38,751 bases of DNA from assembly GCA_902795065.1 (NCBI GenBank), contig CADBJR010000009.1, forward strand, positions 1 through 38,751, in the 5' to 3' direction. The translations under genes and the position numbers were made by a program. Shown one piece after another: positions 14,398 through 21,522 of this stretch (the first letter of the stretch is position 1; the number at the start of each line of letters is the position of its first letter). The stretch comes from an uncultured Coriobacteriaceae bacterium (GTDB taxonomy: Bacteria; Actinomycetota; Coriobacteriia; Coriobacteriales; Atopobiaceae). The notes under the pieces were generated by a model. That model was not told the origin of the DNA. It was given only the letters and a program-made list of their open reading frames with translations, and searched no databases.

Positions 14398-15321
14398 TTA
14401 CGGAATCTCGATTTCGAAAAACGCCAGCAGCCTTCTGAACTCGTCCTGACCGTCCAGGCAGGTGCCGATAAGATACCCGCGCTCGCGGCTCCACTCCTGG
14501 AGCCCGCGATAGTAGAATGCCTTCTTCGCGTCTTCGATGATGAAGGGGACGATGCTCCAGCGCAGGCATTCTTTGAGCGCGACGAGCCTCCCGACCCTGC
14601 CGTTGCCGTCTTGGAACGGGTGTATGCGCTCGAACTCCGCGTGGAAGGCGACGATGTCCTCTATGGTTGCGGATTCGCGCGCGTTCCAGCTCTCCAGAAG
14701 CTCCCTCATCCTAGCGGGGACGTCCTTCGGCGCTGTTGTCTCGCGGCCGCCGACCATGTTGGCGCGCTGCTTGTAGTCGCCGACGGAGAACGACGGAAGC
14801 GAGGCGTCCCGCGTGTCGTGCTTCAGGATGCGGTGGAGCTCCTTGATCATGTCCTCGGCCAGCACGTCCTCCGCGTGGTCGATCACGTAGTCGATTGCCC
14901 TGAAGTGGTGGATCGTCTCGAGGATGTCGTCCACGGGGATGCCGTCGCCGGCGTCGATAGTCCTGGTCTCGAAGATCAGCCGCGTTTGCTCCTCGGTGAG
15001 CGTGCTGCCCTCCAGGTGGTTGGAGTTGTAGGTCATGCGCACCTGCAGCTCGTGGTACAGGCCCCCGCGGATGCCCGCGTCCTTCTCCTCGCGCAGGCGC
15101 TGCAGCACCGGGTTCGCCGAGATGATCCGGTAGAGGTCCTCCGGCGCGCATCCCAGGGTGCCCGCGATTTTTTGGAGAACGATGGGGGAGACCCGCTCGC
15201 CTTTCGCGAATTTCGCAATCGTGCGCGATGAGATGCCGGGATCGCGCGTGAGGTCGGTTCTGGTCAGGCCCTTCTCGGTTAGCTTCTGCTCGAGCTCCTC
15301 GTATGAATACAGGGCGATCAC
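14398..15321 (-). CDS. Fic-family AMP transferase with N-terminal HTH
   Basis: The 307-residue protein has a Cro/CI-type helix-turn-helix (about 10-66) and a Fic domain with the full catalytic motif HPFQDGNGRVGR (234-245). Fic enzymes usually transfer AMP to Ser/Thr/Tyr of a target protein. An autoinhibitory motif SNHLEG (100-105) fits (S/T)xxxE(G/N) and lies before the Fic core, so activity is likely held in check within the protein. The start is a GTG whose GGAGG overlaps it too closely, so initiation is uncertain; no other start lies before an upstream stop. A perfect inverted repeat around the -10 box suggests the HTH represses its own gene. Confidence 0.88.
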   Translation of the reverse strand: MIALYSYEELEQKLTEKGLTRTDLTRDPGISSRTIAKFAKGERVSPIVLQKIAGTLGCAPEDLYRIISANPVLQRLREEKDAGIRGGLYHELQVRMTYNSNHLEGSTLTEEQTRLIFETRTIDAGDGIPVDDILETIHHFRAIDYVIDHAEDVLAEDMIKELHRILKHDTRDASLPSFSVGDYKQRANMVGGRETTAPKDVPARMRELLESWNARESATIEDIVAFHAEFERIHPFQDGNGRVGRLVALKECLRWSIVPFIIEDAKKAFYYRGLQEWSRERGYLIGTCLDGQDEFRRLLAFFEIEIP

Positions 15322-15331
15322 CTCCGTGATG

Positions 15332-15369
15332 CTTTACTATTCGATTCAATTATACCCATAATAGTAAAG
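15332..15369 (-). promoter_or_regulatory. Promoter and probable operator of the Fic gene
   Basis: On the minus strand TATAAT (15349-15354) lies between two arms of a perfect 10-bp inverted repeat, CTTTACTATT (15332-15341 and 15360-15369). A third half-site, AGTAAAG, lies at 15394-15400. This is the expected layout for autorepression by the encoded HTH domain. The third site is close to the divergent NERD promoter and could link the two genes. Confidence 0.6.
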
Positions 15370-15412
15370 GTAATGCGCCCAGCTCACCGCGCAAAGTAAA
15401 GGTCACGTGGCG

Positions 15413-15440
15413 CCTTTGCCCGCAGCAGATCTGTCATAAT
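15413..15440 (+). promoter_or_regulatory. Promoter of NERD gene (copy 2)
   Basis: TTTGCC (15413-15418) and CATAAT (15435-15440) are spaced 16 bases. The -10 region is shared with the 2101 promoter (ATAATCCAAG). The -35 to spacer part (TTTGCCCGCAGCA...CTGTCAT) also recurs at about 4472-4495 before the duplicated leader, where the -10 is degraded. Confidence 0.55.
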
Positions 15441-15472
15441 CCAAGCAGGTCCCGTGCACGGAGGTTCACCAG

Positions 15473-16252
15473 ATGTCCGAGCTCGACGGCATATTCGACT
15501 ATCTCCTCGATATCGCCCGCGGCAACATGCCCGGGCCCATCGGCATGCTCAAGGCGCCCGACGAGAAGGGCCCGCTCGGCGAGTACCTCATCAAATACGC
15601 GCTCGACAACAACCTCGCCACCACGGGGTATCCCACCTACACGAACCTCATCGTGCCCGGCACGGACGCCTCCGCCAACATCGCCGAGATCGACGTGCTC
15701 CTGCTCACCGCCAAGGGCATCTTCGTGTTCGAGTTCAAGAACTACGCGGGGTGGATCTTCGGCAGCGCCAACCAGCGCCAATGGACGGTCAGCCTGGCGA
15801 AAGACAAGCGCGAGCGCTTCTACAGCCCCGTCCTGCAGAACCGCACGCACATCCGCGCGCTCGCGGACTATCTCGGCCTTGATACCAGCGCGTTCCGCTC
15901 CTACATCGTCTTCAGCGCCCGCTGCGTGCTCAAGGCGGTCCCCGACGACACCGCCGAGTACTGCATCTGCCAGCGGCCCGGCCTGCGCGCCCGCATCAAG
16001 CGCGACCTGCGCGAGCGCCTGGCCATCTTCGACAACGACACGCTCCGCTCCATCAAGGAACGCCTCGATCTACTCGCCGCCGCCTCGAGCGAAGACGCGC
16101 GCGAGGAGCACGCGGAGCAGGTGCAGGCAGCGCTGCGCACCTGCCCGGTCTGCGGCAAGCCCCTCGTGGAGCGCCACCGCAAGTCCGATGGCGGCACCTT
16201 TATCGGCTGCAGCGGCTACCCCAAGTGCCGCTACACGCGAAACAGCTGGTAG
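15473..16252 (+). CDS. NERD-domain nuclease-related protein with zinc ribbon (copy 2)
   Basis: The 259-residue paralogue of the 2144-2923 protein aligns end to end without gaps. The NERD core keeps E72, D74, E87 and K89 (here FEFKN), and the zinc ribbon keeps C224, C227, C246 and C252. The start has a clear GGAGG about 8 bases upstream. The two copies differ mostly at third positions and conservative sites, so both appear under selection rather than one being decayed. It is divergent from the Fic gene. A 7-bp inverted repeat (16296-16302 with 16317-16323) downstream may end its transcript. Confidence 0.87.
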   Translation: MSELDGIFDYLLDIARGNMPGPIGMLKAPDEKGPLGEYLIKYALDNNLATTGYPTYTNLIVPGTDASANIAEIDVLLLTAKGIFVFEFKNYAGWIFGSANQRQWTVSLAKDKRERFYSPVLQNRTHIRALADYLGLDTSAFRSYIVFSARCVLKAVPDDTAEYCICQRPGLRARIKRDLRERLAIFDNDTLRSIKERLDLLAAASSEDAREEHAEQVQAALRTCPVCGKPLVERHRKSDGGTFIGCSGYPKCRYTRNSW

Positions 16253-16432
16253 GGTTCTGTTTCAATAGTCACGTCCGCTTGGATTGGCTCTCTCCAACTG
16301 ACACATGGGCTCATCCGTCAGTTCTTGTCCTGCCTGCATGCGACAATACCCGCATGGAAGGATGATTGCTGCCCTGGCCATATTGTATGGTGGGGTTATA
16401 TGTATAATATAATTATAGCAGCATGGAATGAC

Positions 16433-16549
16433 TTGTCGTTCGAGTGGGACCCGGCTAAGGCGGAGATAAACCTTTCCAAGCATGGGGTGAGCCTCGAAGA
16501 GACAAAGAGCGAGGCGAGCTACTACTGGAGGTTGAGGAATGGAAGCTGA
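16433..16549 (+). pseudogene. brnT: Internally deleted BrnT toxin
   Basis: The frame reads LSFEWDPAKAEINLSKHGVSLEE, the conserved N-terminus of BrnT ribonuclease toxins. It then passes directly to TKSEASYYWRLRNGS, which resembles the far C-terminus. A normal BrnT is about 90 residues; here the middle, with most of the active site, is missing without a frame change. The likely start is TTG 16433; an upstream ATG at 16400 overlaps a TATAAT (16403-16408). Its end overlaps the BrnA start, as in intact brnTA operons. It is almost surely not an active toxin. Confidence 0.65.
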
Positions 16550-16742
16550 ATACGATTTCACAGAATCGCGGCCCAACCCCTATGTCCCGCGTGCACGCAA
16601 GCAGGTCACGATGAATATCGACGTAAGCACCATCGAGTACTTCAAGGAGGAGTCCGCGCGCACGGGCGTGCCTTATCAGACCATCATGAACATGTTCCTC
16701 GGCCAGTGCGCCCGGGAGCAGAAGCACCTTGTTTTCTCGTAG
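16539..16742 (+). CDS. brnA: BrnA-type antitoxin
   Basis: The 67-residue ribbon-helix-helix protein has the BrnA pattern: RPNPYVPRARKQVTMNIDVSTIEYFKEESARTGVPYQTIMNMFL. In intact systems BrnA binds BrnT and represses the brnTA promoter. GGAGG lies about 8 bases before the ATG, and the gene overlaps the deleted brnT by 11 bases. With its toxin broken it is an orphan, but its frame is intact, so it may still bind DNA. Confidence 0.75.
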   Translation: MEAEYDFTESRPNPYVPRARKQVTMNIDVSTIEYFKEESARTGVPYQTIMNMFLGQCAREQKHLVFS

Positions 16743-16852
16743 ATTCTGCTGCTGCCGTTAATTCCAGCGAGACCAGCGCGTCATGTCCCACGCCCGCGCA
16801 ACTTGCTACGATTGAACCATCGCCCATCCGCAACCAGGGGAGACGCACCGCG

Positions 16853-17557
16853 ATGAATGCCGAGACGCGCGAGTTCATCAACCTGTACAACCAGCTCGAG
16901 AGCCTCATCCGCAGCTCGTACGACCTCCCGAAGGACGCCGGCCCCATCTACTGGCTCTCCCATAGCCTCTCGAGCTTTCGCGACGTAAGCACCGACCTGG
17001 ACTACATCCGGCGCGTGCGCAACCTGCTCTCGCACTGCGGCCTCGTGAACGACGACTACCCCGTCACCCCGAGCGAGGGCATGCTGGAGACCCTCCGCGC
17101 GACCATCGACAAGGTGCGCGACATCCCCAACGCGCTGCGCCTCTGCATCGAGACGCGCGACATCTTCTCGGCGAGCATGGACGACTGCATCCGCCCGGCG
17201 ATGCGCGAGATGGCGGAGAAGGTCTTCACGCACGTCCCGATCCTCGAGGACGGGCGCGTGGTGGGCGTGTTCAGCGAGAATACGCTGCTCGCCTACATGA
17301 ATACGTCCAACATCGTCGTGATCTCCGAGAACGACACGTTCGAAAAGGTGCGCGACTTCCTGCCGCTCGACCGGCACGTCTCCGAGAAGTTCGCGTTCGT
17401 CTCGCGCGGGACGATCGCGACCGAGGTCGTGAAGCTGTTCCAGGACTCCCTTGCGCGACGCGAGCGGGTGGGCATGGTGTTCGTCACCGAGCACGGCGAG
17501 CCGGACGAGGAGCTGCTCGGCATCCTCACCGCGTGGGATATGGCGGCGTTCTTCTGA
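16853..17557 (+). CDS. HEPN-like helical domain fused to CBS pair
   Basis: In the 234-residue protein, residues 1-95 are helical and hold RNLLSH (56-61). This fits the R-x4-H signature of HEPN ribonuclease domains, with Asn after the Arg as is common. Residues about 105-232 look like a CBS domain pair (MREMAEKVFTHVPILEDGRVVGVFSENTLLAYM, then FVTEHGEPDEELLGILTAWDMAAFF), which usually binds adenine nucleotides. If the HEPN reading is right, this could be a nucleotide-sensing RNase; it could equally be a non-catalytic helical bundle. The start is ATG 16853 with GGGGAG upstream. No toxin-antitoxin partner follows. Confidence 0.65.
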   Translation: MNAETREFINLYNQLESLIRSSYDLPKDAGPIYWLSHSLSSFRDVSTDLDYIRRVRNLLSHCGLVNDDYPVTPSEGMLETLRATIDKVRDIPNALRLCIETRDIFSASMDDCIRPAMREMAEKVFTHVPILEDGRVVGVFSENTLLAYMNTSNIVVISENDTFEKVRDFLPLDRHVSEKFAFVSRGTIATEVVKLFQDSLARRERVGMVFVTEHGEPDEELLGILTAWDMAAFF

Positions 17558-17578
17558 TGGATCCTCCATGGGGGGAGA

Positions 17579-17655
17579 ACGCAACGAAGGGGGGTACCCC
17601 CTCTGTTGCGTTGGAGGGGAGTATCCCCTCTGTTGCGTTGGAGGGGAGTATCCCC
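17579..17655. repeat. Tandem G-run palindromes with GTTGCGT flanks
   Basis: A hairpin at 17579-17611 (ACGCAAC...GTTGCGT around GGGGGGTACCCCC) is followed by an exact 27-base unit starting at 17598 and 17625, each with a GGGGAGTATCCCC core. It lies in the 229-base gap between the CBS and hydrolase genes and belongs to the same palindrome family as the copy at 7334. The rest of the gap holds a plausible -35/-10 (TTGCAC 17710, CATAAT 17731, spacing 15) for the hydrolase. Confidence 0.7.
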
Positions 17656-17786
17656 CAGTGAAGAAAATCCACTCCCCGTAGAGCGCGGCGCATCCGCCTA
17701 AGCGTGGAATTGCACGCCGCCGCGCAGCCCCATAATCGAACCTGGAAGGCACCCGCCCCCATCCGCACCCAGCGAGAGGAGAGACC

Positions 17787-18716
17787 ATGCTTCACGAGAT
17801 CAAGTTCGCATCGTCCAACGGCCGCGACGAGGTGACCGGCTGGATCTACGTCCCCGCCATCGCCGAACCCGAGGGCATCGTCCAGCTCGTCCACGGCTTC
17901 GGCGAGCACTCGCGCCGCTACTTCCACCTGATCGTCTCCCTCATGGAGGCCGGCTACATCGTTGCAGCCGACGACCACGTGGGCCACGGCGCCACCGCCA
18001 TCGCCAACAACACCTGGGGCGACTGGGGCGATGCCGGCCCGCACACCATGATGGAGGACGAGAAGCTCTTCCACGACTGCGTCGTCGAGAAGTACCCCGA
18101 CCTGCCGTACTACATGTTCGGCCACTCCATGGGCTCCATGATCGCGCGCGACTTCTCCGCGAAGTACGGCGACCTGCTCACGGGCGTCATCTACTGCGGC
18201 ACCACGGGCGTCTTCGCGAACTCCGCCGCCGTGCGCGAGGAGGTTGACGCCGCGTGCCAGGCGGGCCTCGCGCATGAGAGCGACCCGAAGTTCGTTGCCG
18301 ACCTGCTCGGCTGGATGTTCAGCCGCTGCGAGGAGGGCGTCACGCTGGGCAACGAGTGGATCTGCCACGATCCGGCCGTCCAGCTCGACCACGCGAACGA
18401 CCCGTTCGACGCGTTCACGCACCCCACGCACAACATCAGCCTGCGCGACTTCATCGACATGATGACGTTCATCCAGGGCAAGGAGTGGGCCGAGAAGGTG
18501 CCCACCGACCTGCCGATCCTGCTCATCGCGGGCGACCAGGACCCCGTGGGCTGCTTCGGCGAGGGCGTCTACCAGTGCGCCAACTGGCTCGCCGACACCG
18601 GCCACCAGGTCACGACGCACCTCTGGAGCGGCTACCGCCACGAGATCCACAACTACGTCGACATCAAGGACGAGGTCGCGGAGTTCATCATCGATTGGCT
18701 CTACGAGACGTACTAG
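17787..18716 (+). CDS. Alpha/beta hydrolase, monoacylglycerol-lipase-like
   Basis: The 309-residue protein is a serine hydrolase of the lysophospholipase/monoacylglycerol lipase group. The oxyanion-loop motif is VHGFGEHSRRY (about 36-46) and the nucleophile elbow is GHSMGS (Ser114). The Asp is in IAGDQDPVG (about 249), and the His is in SGYRHEIHNY (about 285). It has no signal peptide, so it is probably cytoplasmic. The ribosome site is GAGAGGAGAGACC before the ATG. The next gene starts 67 bases on, past a GC-rich hairpin. The substrate, probably a medium-size acyl ester, is inferred from the family. Confidence 0.88.
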   Translation: MLHEIKFASSNGRDEVTGWIYVPAIAEPEGIVQLVHGFGEHSRRYFHLIVSLMEAGYIVAADDHVGHGATAIANNTWGDWGDAGPHTMMEDEKLFHDCVVEKYPDLPYYMFGHSMGSMIARDFSAKYGDLLTGVIYCGTTGVFANSAAVREEVDAACQAGLAHESDPKFVADLLGWMFSRCEEGVTLGNEWICHDPAVQLDHANDPFDAFTHPTHNISLRDFIDMMTFIQGKEWAEKVPTDLPILLIAGDQDPVGCFGEGVYQCANWLADTGHQVTTHLWSGYRHEIHNYVDIKDEVAEFIIDWLYETY

Positions 18717-18738
18717 GATTGACAGCAGAGGGTTGACC

Positions 18739-18764
18739 GGGGCGGCCCTTCGCGGGGCCGCCCC
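18739..18764 (+). terminator. GC-rich hairpin between hydrolase and reductase genes
   Basis: A 10-bp perfect stem (18739-18748 with 18755-18764) has loop TTCGCG. No U-run follows, so it may only reduce read-through into the next gene. Confidence 0.45.
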
Positions 18765-18783
18765 TCCGTTGATGGGGGAGAAG

Positions 18784-19938
18784 ATGCAGTACCGCAGGCT
18801 GGGCAGGACGGAGCTCCGGGTTTCCGAGATCGGCGTCGGCGGGGAGTGGTTCGAGCACAAGAGCCCCGAGGAGGTCGCGGCCATCATGGCGGCGGCCCGC
18901 GAGCAGGGCATGAACATCCTCGACTGCTGGATGAGCGACCCGCGCGTCCGCTCCATGATCGGCGACGCCATCGCCGGCGACCGCGAGCACTGGATCGTCC
19001 AGGGGCATCTCGGCTCCACGTGGCAGGGCGGCCAGTACGTCCGCACCCGCGAGGTCGAGCCTGTGAAGCGCGCGTTCGAGGATCTGCTCGACCGCTTCCG
19101 CACCGACTACGTCGACCTCGGCATGATCCACTACGTCGACTCGCCCGAGGAGCTCGCGCGCATCCTCGACGACAGCCCCTACCTGCGCTACATCCAGGAG
19201 CTCAAGGCCGCGGGCACGATCCGCCACATCGGCCTCTCCACGCACAACCCCGTGACCGGCCTCATGGCGATCGAGTCCGGCGTGGTCGACATGATCATGT
19301 TCTCCGTGAACCCCGCCTACGACATGAAGCCCGCCAGCGACGATATCGAGGACCTCTTCGGCGAGTACGGCGACGACATTACCGGCATGGACGCGCAGCG
19401 CCTCGAGTTCTACCGCGCCGCCGAGCGTGCCGACATCGGCCTCACCGTGATGAAGACCTTCGCCGGCGGCCGCCTGCTCGACCCCGCGCGCTCGCCGTTC
19501 GGCGTCGCGCTCACGCCGATCCAGTGCATCCACTACGCGCTCACGCGGCCTGCGGTCTCGAGCGTGCTCATCGGCTATTCCGAGCCCGGGCACGTGGGGG
19601 AGTGCGCCGCCTACGAGACGGCCGACGCCGACGCGCGCGACTACGCGAGCGTGCTCGCCGTCGCGCCGCAGCATCCCGTCTCGGGGCTCTGCACCTACTG
19701 CGGGCACTGCGCGCCGTGCACGATGGGCATCGACATCGCCGCGGTCAACAAGTTCTACGACCTCGCCGAGATCCAGGTCGCGCAGGGCGGGGAGGTGCCG
19801 CCGCTCGTCGCCGACCACTACGCCGCGCTCGACGTGCACGCCGACGCCTGCATCGCGTGCGGCGTCTGCGAGGGCAACTGCCCGTTCGGCGTGCCGATCA
19901 TCGAGCGCATGGAGGCCGCCGCGGAGCTCTTCGGCTAG
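18784..19938 (+). CDS. Aldo/keto reductase-like protein with C-terminal ferredoxin domain
   Basis: The 384-residue protein has an aldo/keto-reductase TIM barrel (MQYRRLGRTELRVSEIGVGG at the start, GLSTHNP, VMKTFAGG). It is followed by Cys clusters CTYCGHCAPC (about 303-312) and CIACGVCEGNCPFG (about 357-370), which likely bind 4Fe-4S. This layout matches COG1453-type oxidoreductases. The usual catalytic Asp-Tyr-Lys-His set is not complete. At the expected places it reads ILDCWMSDPRVRSMIG and WIVQGHLGS, so the Asp and His are there but no Tyr or Lys is evident. The start is set by GGGGGAG 3 bases before ATG 18784. Confidence 0.82.
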   Translation: MQYRRLGRTELRVSEIGVGGEWFEHKSPEEVAAIMAAAREQGMNILDCWMSDPRVRSMIGDAIAGDREHWIVQGHLGSTWQGGQYVRTREVEPVKRAFEDLLDRFRTDYVDLGMIHYVDSPEELARILDDSPYLRYIQELKAAGTIRHIGLSTHNPVTGLMAIESGVVDMIMFSVNPAYDMKPASDDIEDLFGEYGDDITGMDAQRLEFYRAAERADIGLTVMKTFAGGRLLDPARSPFGVALTPIQCIHYALTRPAVSSVLIGYSEPGHVGECAAYETADADARDYASVLAVAPQHPVSGLCTYCGHCAPCTMGIDIAAVNKFYDLAEIQVAQGGEVPPLVADHYAALDVHADACIACGVCEGNCPFGVPIIERMEAAAELFG

Positions 19939-19986
19939 CGTTTTCGCCCTCCCACCTCGATTTTTAAACCGCTCGCGCTTTTTTGG

Positions 19987-20012
19987 AAACGACCGTTGAC
20001 GCGGTCGTTTCT
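19987..20012 (+). terminator. Terminator-like hairpin after the reductase gene
   Basis: A 9-bp perfect stem, AAACGACCG with its complement (19987-19995 and 20002-20010), is followed by CTTA. It lies about 50 bases after the reductase stop. The paired A and T ends could work for either strand. Confidence 0.6.
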
Positions 20013-20033
20013 TATGTCATACTGGTTTTCTGA

Positions 20034-20064
20034 GGGTATAACAAAATCATACTAAGTAATACCC
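20034..20064 (+). promoter_or_regulatory. Operator-like dyad before the antitoxin gene
   Basis: GGGTAT (20034-20039) and ATACCC (20059-20064) form a dyad over A+T-rich DNA with a second CATACT string. Such dyads are typical operators for ribbon-helix-helix antitoxins. CATACT at 20049-20054 may be the -10 box. Confidence 0.45.
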
Positions 20065-20096
20065 GAACGCAGCCAGAAACGCAGGACATGGGTCTT

Positions 20097-20300
20097 ATGA
20101 CAGAAAAAATGACGCCAGTCGTAGCAAAGGTCTCGCCGGCGGAGAAGGACAGGTTCTTCGAAGCCACCGAGCTTATAGGCACCACACCCTCAAATGCGAT
20201 TCGCATGTTCATCTGTGCGTTCAATCGCTGCGGTACGTTTCCGTTCGAGATCCTGGCACCCGAGGCTGCAGGGGAGCGTGATTCGAGGCATGGCCGATAG
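20097..20300 (+). CDS. RelB/DinJ-type antitoxin, orphan
   Basis: The 67-residue protein has a RelB/DinJ ribbon-helix-helix core: TPVVAKVSPAEKDRFFEATELIGTTPSNAIRMFICAFNRCGTFPFEI. Normally it would neutralise a RelE/YafQ-type RNase and repress its own operon. No toxin gene follows: 20301-20507 has no reading frame of that kind, and the next gene is unrelated. The C-terminus, which usually wraps the toxin, is short and Gly/Arg-rich (GERDSRHGR) and may be truncated. The start could be 20088 or 20097; the latter has better spacing to AGGA. Confidence 0.65.
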   Translation: MTEKMTPVVAKVSPAEKDRFFEATELIGTTPSNAIRMFICAFNRCGTFPFEILAPEAAGERDSRHGR

Positions 20301-20477
20301 ATTGCGTTGGTGGTTGCTGAGAGTGATGTGCCGCATCCCGCGCAGCTTCAACAGCACCGCGGTGTCCCGCCTGCGCCAGGGTCTTATCGGTCGGTGCATG
20401 ACTCCCTGGCTCTAAGGTCGCCGCTCGCCCAATCTGACAGAAATCTTGCGTATATCTGCAGTTCCCTTTGGGGATAA

Positions 20478-20503
20478 CCTCCTTCATACCTTTTTGAAGG
20501 AGG
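20478..20503 (+). promoter_or_regulatory. Hairpin covering the ribosome site of the 20508 gene
   Basis: CCTCCTTC (20478-20485) is the exact complement of GAAGGAGG (20496-20503), the strong Shine-Dalgarno sequence of the next gene, across a 10-base loop. The folded mRNA would hide the whole site. This is a candidate translational switch. Confidence 0.6.
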
Positions 20504-20507
20504 CTCG

Positions 20508-21491
20508 ATGCGGCTGTATCTATGCGGTCAATCCGCACTCTCCATGATTCGCTATCTGCGTAAGATCAACGACGACCGGCTGTTCGAGCCGCCTGCGCGT
20601 GTGCGCTCGCTGACCAAGCCCGTGTACGGGACGCGCCTGTTCAAGGGCATATCGCATAGAGCCGAGCTCATCATCGGCCATGCGGGCGACGTAGTGCATG
20701 CGCTCGTGGCGAAGAAAGCGCAGGTTGTATCACGCGGCGGTCTGGAAACGCACCTTTGGAGCTGGCCGGTTCCCGCGGGATCGTTCCTCAAGCTGGAAGA
20801 TGATCTTTACGTGAGCTCGCCGGCGTTCACGTTCCTGCAGATGGCCCGGGAACTCGACGAAGTCGAACTGGCCAAGCTGGGCATGGAGCTGTGCGGGTTC
20901 TATTCGCTGCCGGAGAAGCATACCCCCTTTGTCTCGAAGGGAACCGATGAGACGCTGTACGAGCTGCGCGCGGTTACCATGGCGCGCAGGATTAAAGCGC
21001 TTTGCGATTCCGCGGATAACGGTGTGATAGGCGTGCGGAAGGCGCGCATGGTTGCAAACTGGCTGGTAGACGGCTCCGCCTCGCCTCGGGAAACCGCAAC
21101 GTACCTGCTGCTGTGTCTCCCCAAGCGCAAAGGTGGGTACGGATTGCCCAAACCGCTGCTCAATCCCACGGTCACGGTATCGACGACGCAGGGTGAGGAG
21201 ACGCGTTTGCCCGATCTGTTCTGGAAAGATCGATCCATCGACATCGAGTATCAGAGCGACCTTTCGCATGGCGGGGACTGGAATCATTATCGGGACTCCA
21301 AACGGCAGGTCATGCTTACCGTCAACAAGATTACGGTGCTCATGCTGACAAACACGCAGCTCAGCAATGCCGACGACTTTCACGAGCTTGCGATTGGCTT
21401 GCATCGGCTGCTGGGAGTAAGGGTTCAGCGGCTTGGTGCGGCTTGGGAGACAAGAAGGGATGCGCTTCGCGATACCTTGCTAAAGGGGTAG
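20508..21491 (+). CDS. AbiEi-like/DUF559-like protein
   Basis: The 327-residue protein has an unrecognised N-terminal half with a conserved-looking DDLYVSSPAFTFLQMARELDEVELAKLGMELCGFY stretch (about 98-132). That stretch recalls AbiEi-type regulators and Coriobacterial paralogue families. The C-terminal part (about 233-315) resembles DUF559/Vsr endonuclease folds, with LPDLFWKDRSIDIEYQSD (D236, E247). The usual catalytic Lys is not seen, so it may be a DNA-binding rather than cutting domain. The start has GAAGGAGG 4 bases upstream. A small orphan antitoxin precedes it, but the two are not obviously one system. Confidence 0.6.
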   Translation: MRLYLCGQSALSMIRYLRKINDDRLFEPPARVRSLTKPVYGTRLFKGISHRAELIIGHAGDVVHALVAKKAQVVSRGGLETHLWSWPVPAGSFLKLEDDLYVSSPAFTFLQMARELDEVELAKLGMELCGFYSLPEKHTPFVSKGTDETLYELRAVTMARRIKALCDSADNGVIGVRKARMVANWLVDGSASPRETATYLLLCLPKRKGGYGLPKPLLNPTVTVSTTQGEETRLPDLFWKDRSIDIEYQSDLSHGGDWNHYRDSKRQVMLTVNKITVLMLTNTQLSNADDFHELAIGLHRLLGVRVQRLGAAWETRRDALRDTLLKG

Positions 21492-21522
21492 CCTTGCCCT
21501 CCGGCATGCAACTTGCTCCCTT

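Noticed and set aside
20301-20507. RelE-type toxin gene after the orphan antitoxin
   Set aside because: No frame in this stretch has toxin-like length, a ribosome site or RelE/YafQ motifs.
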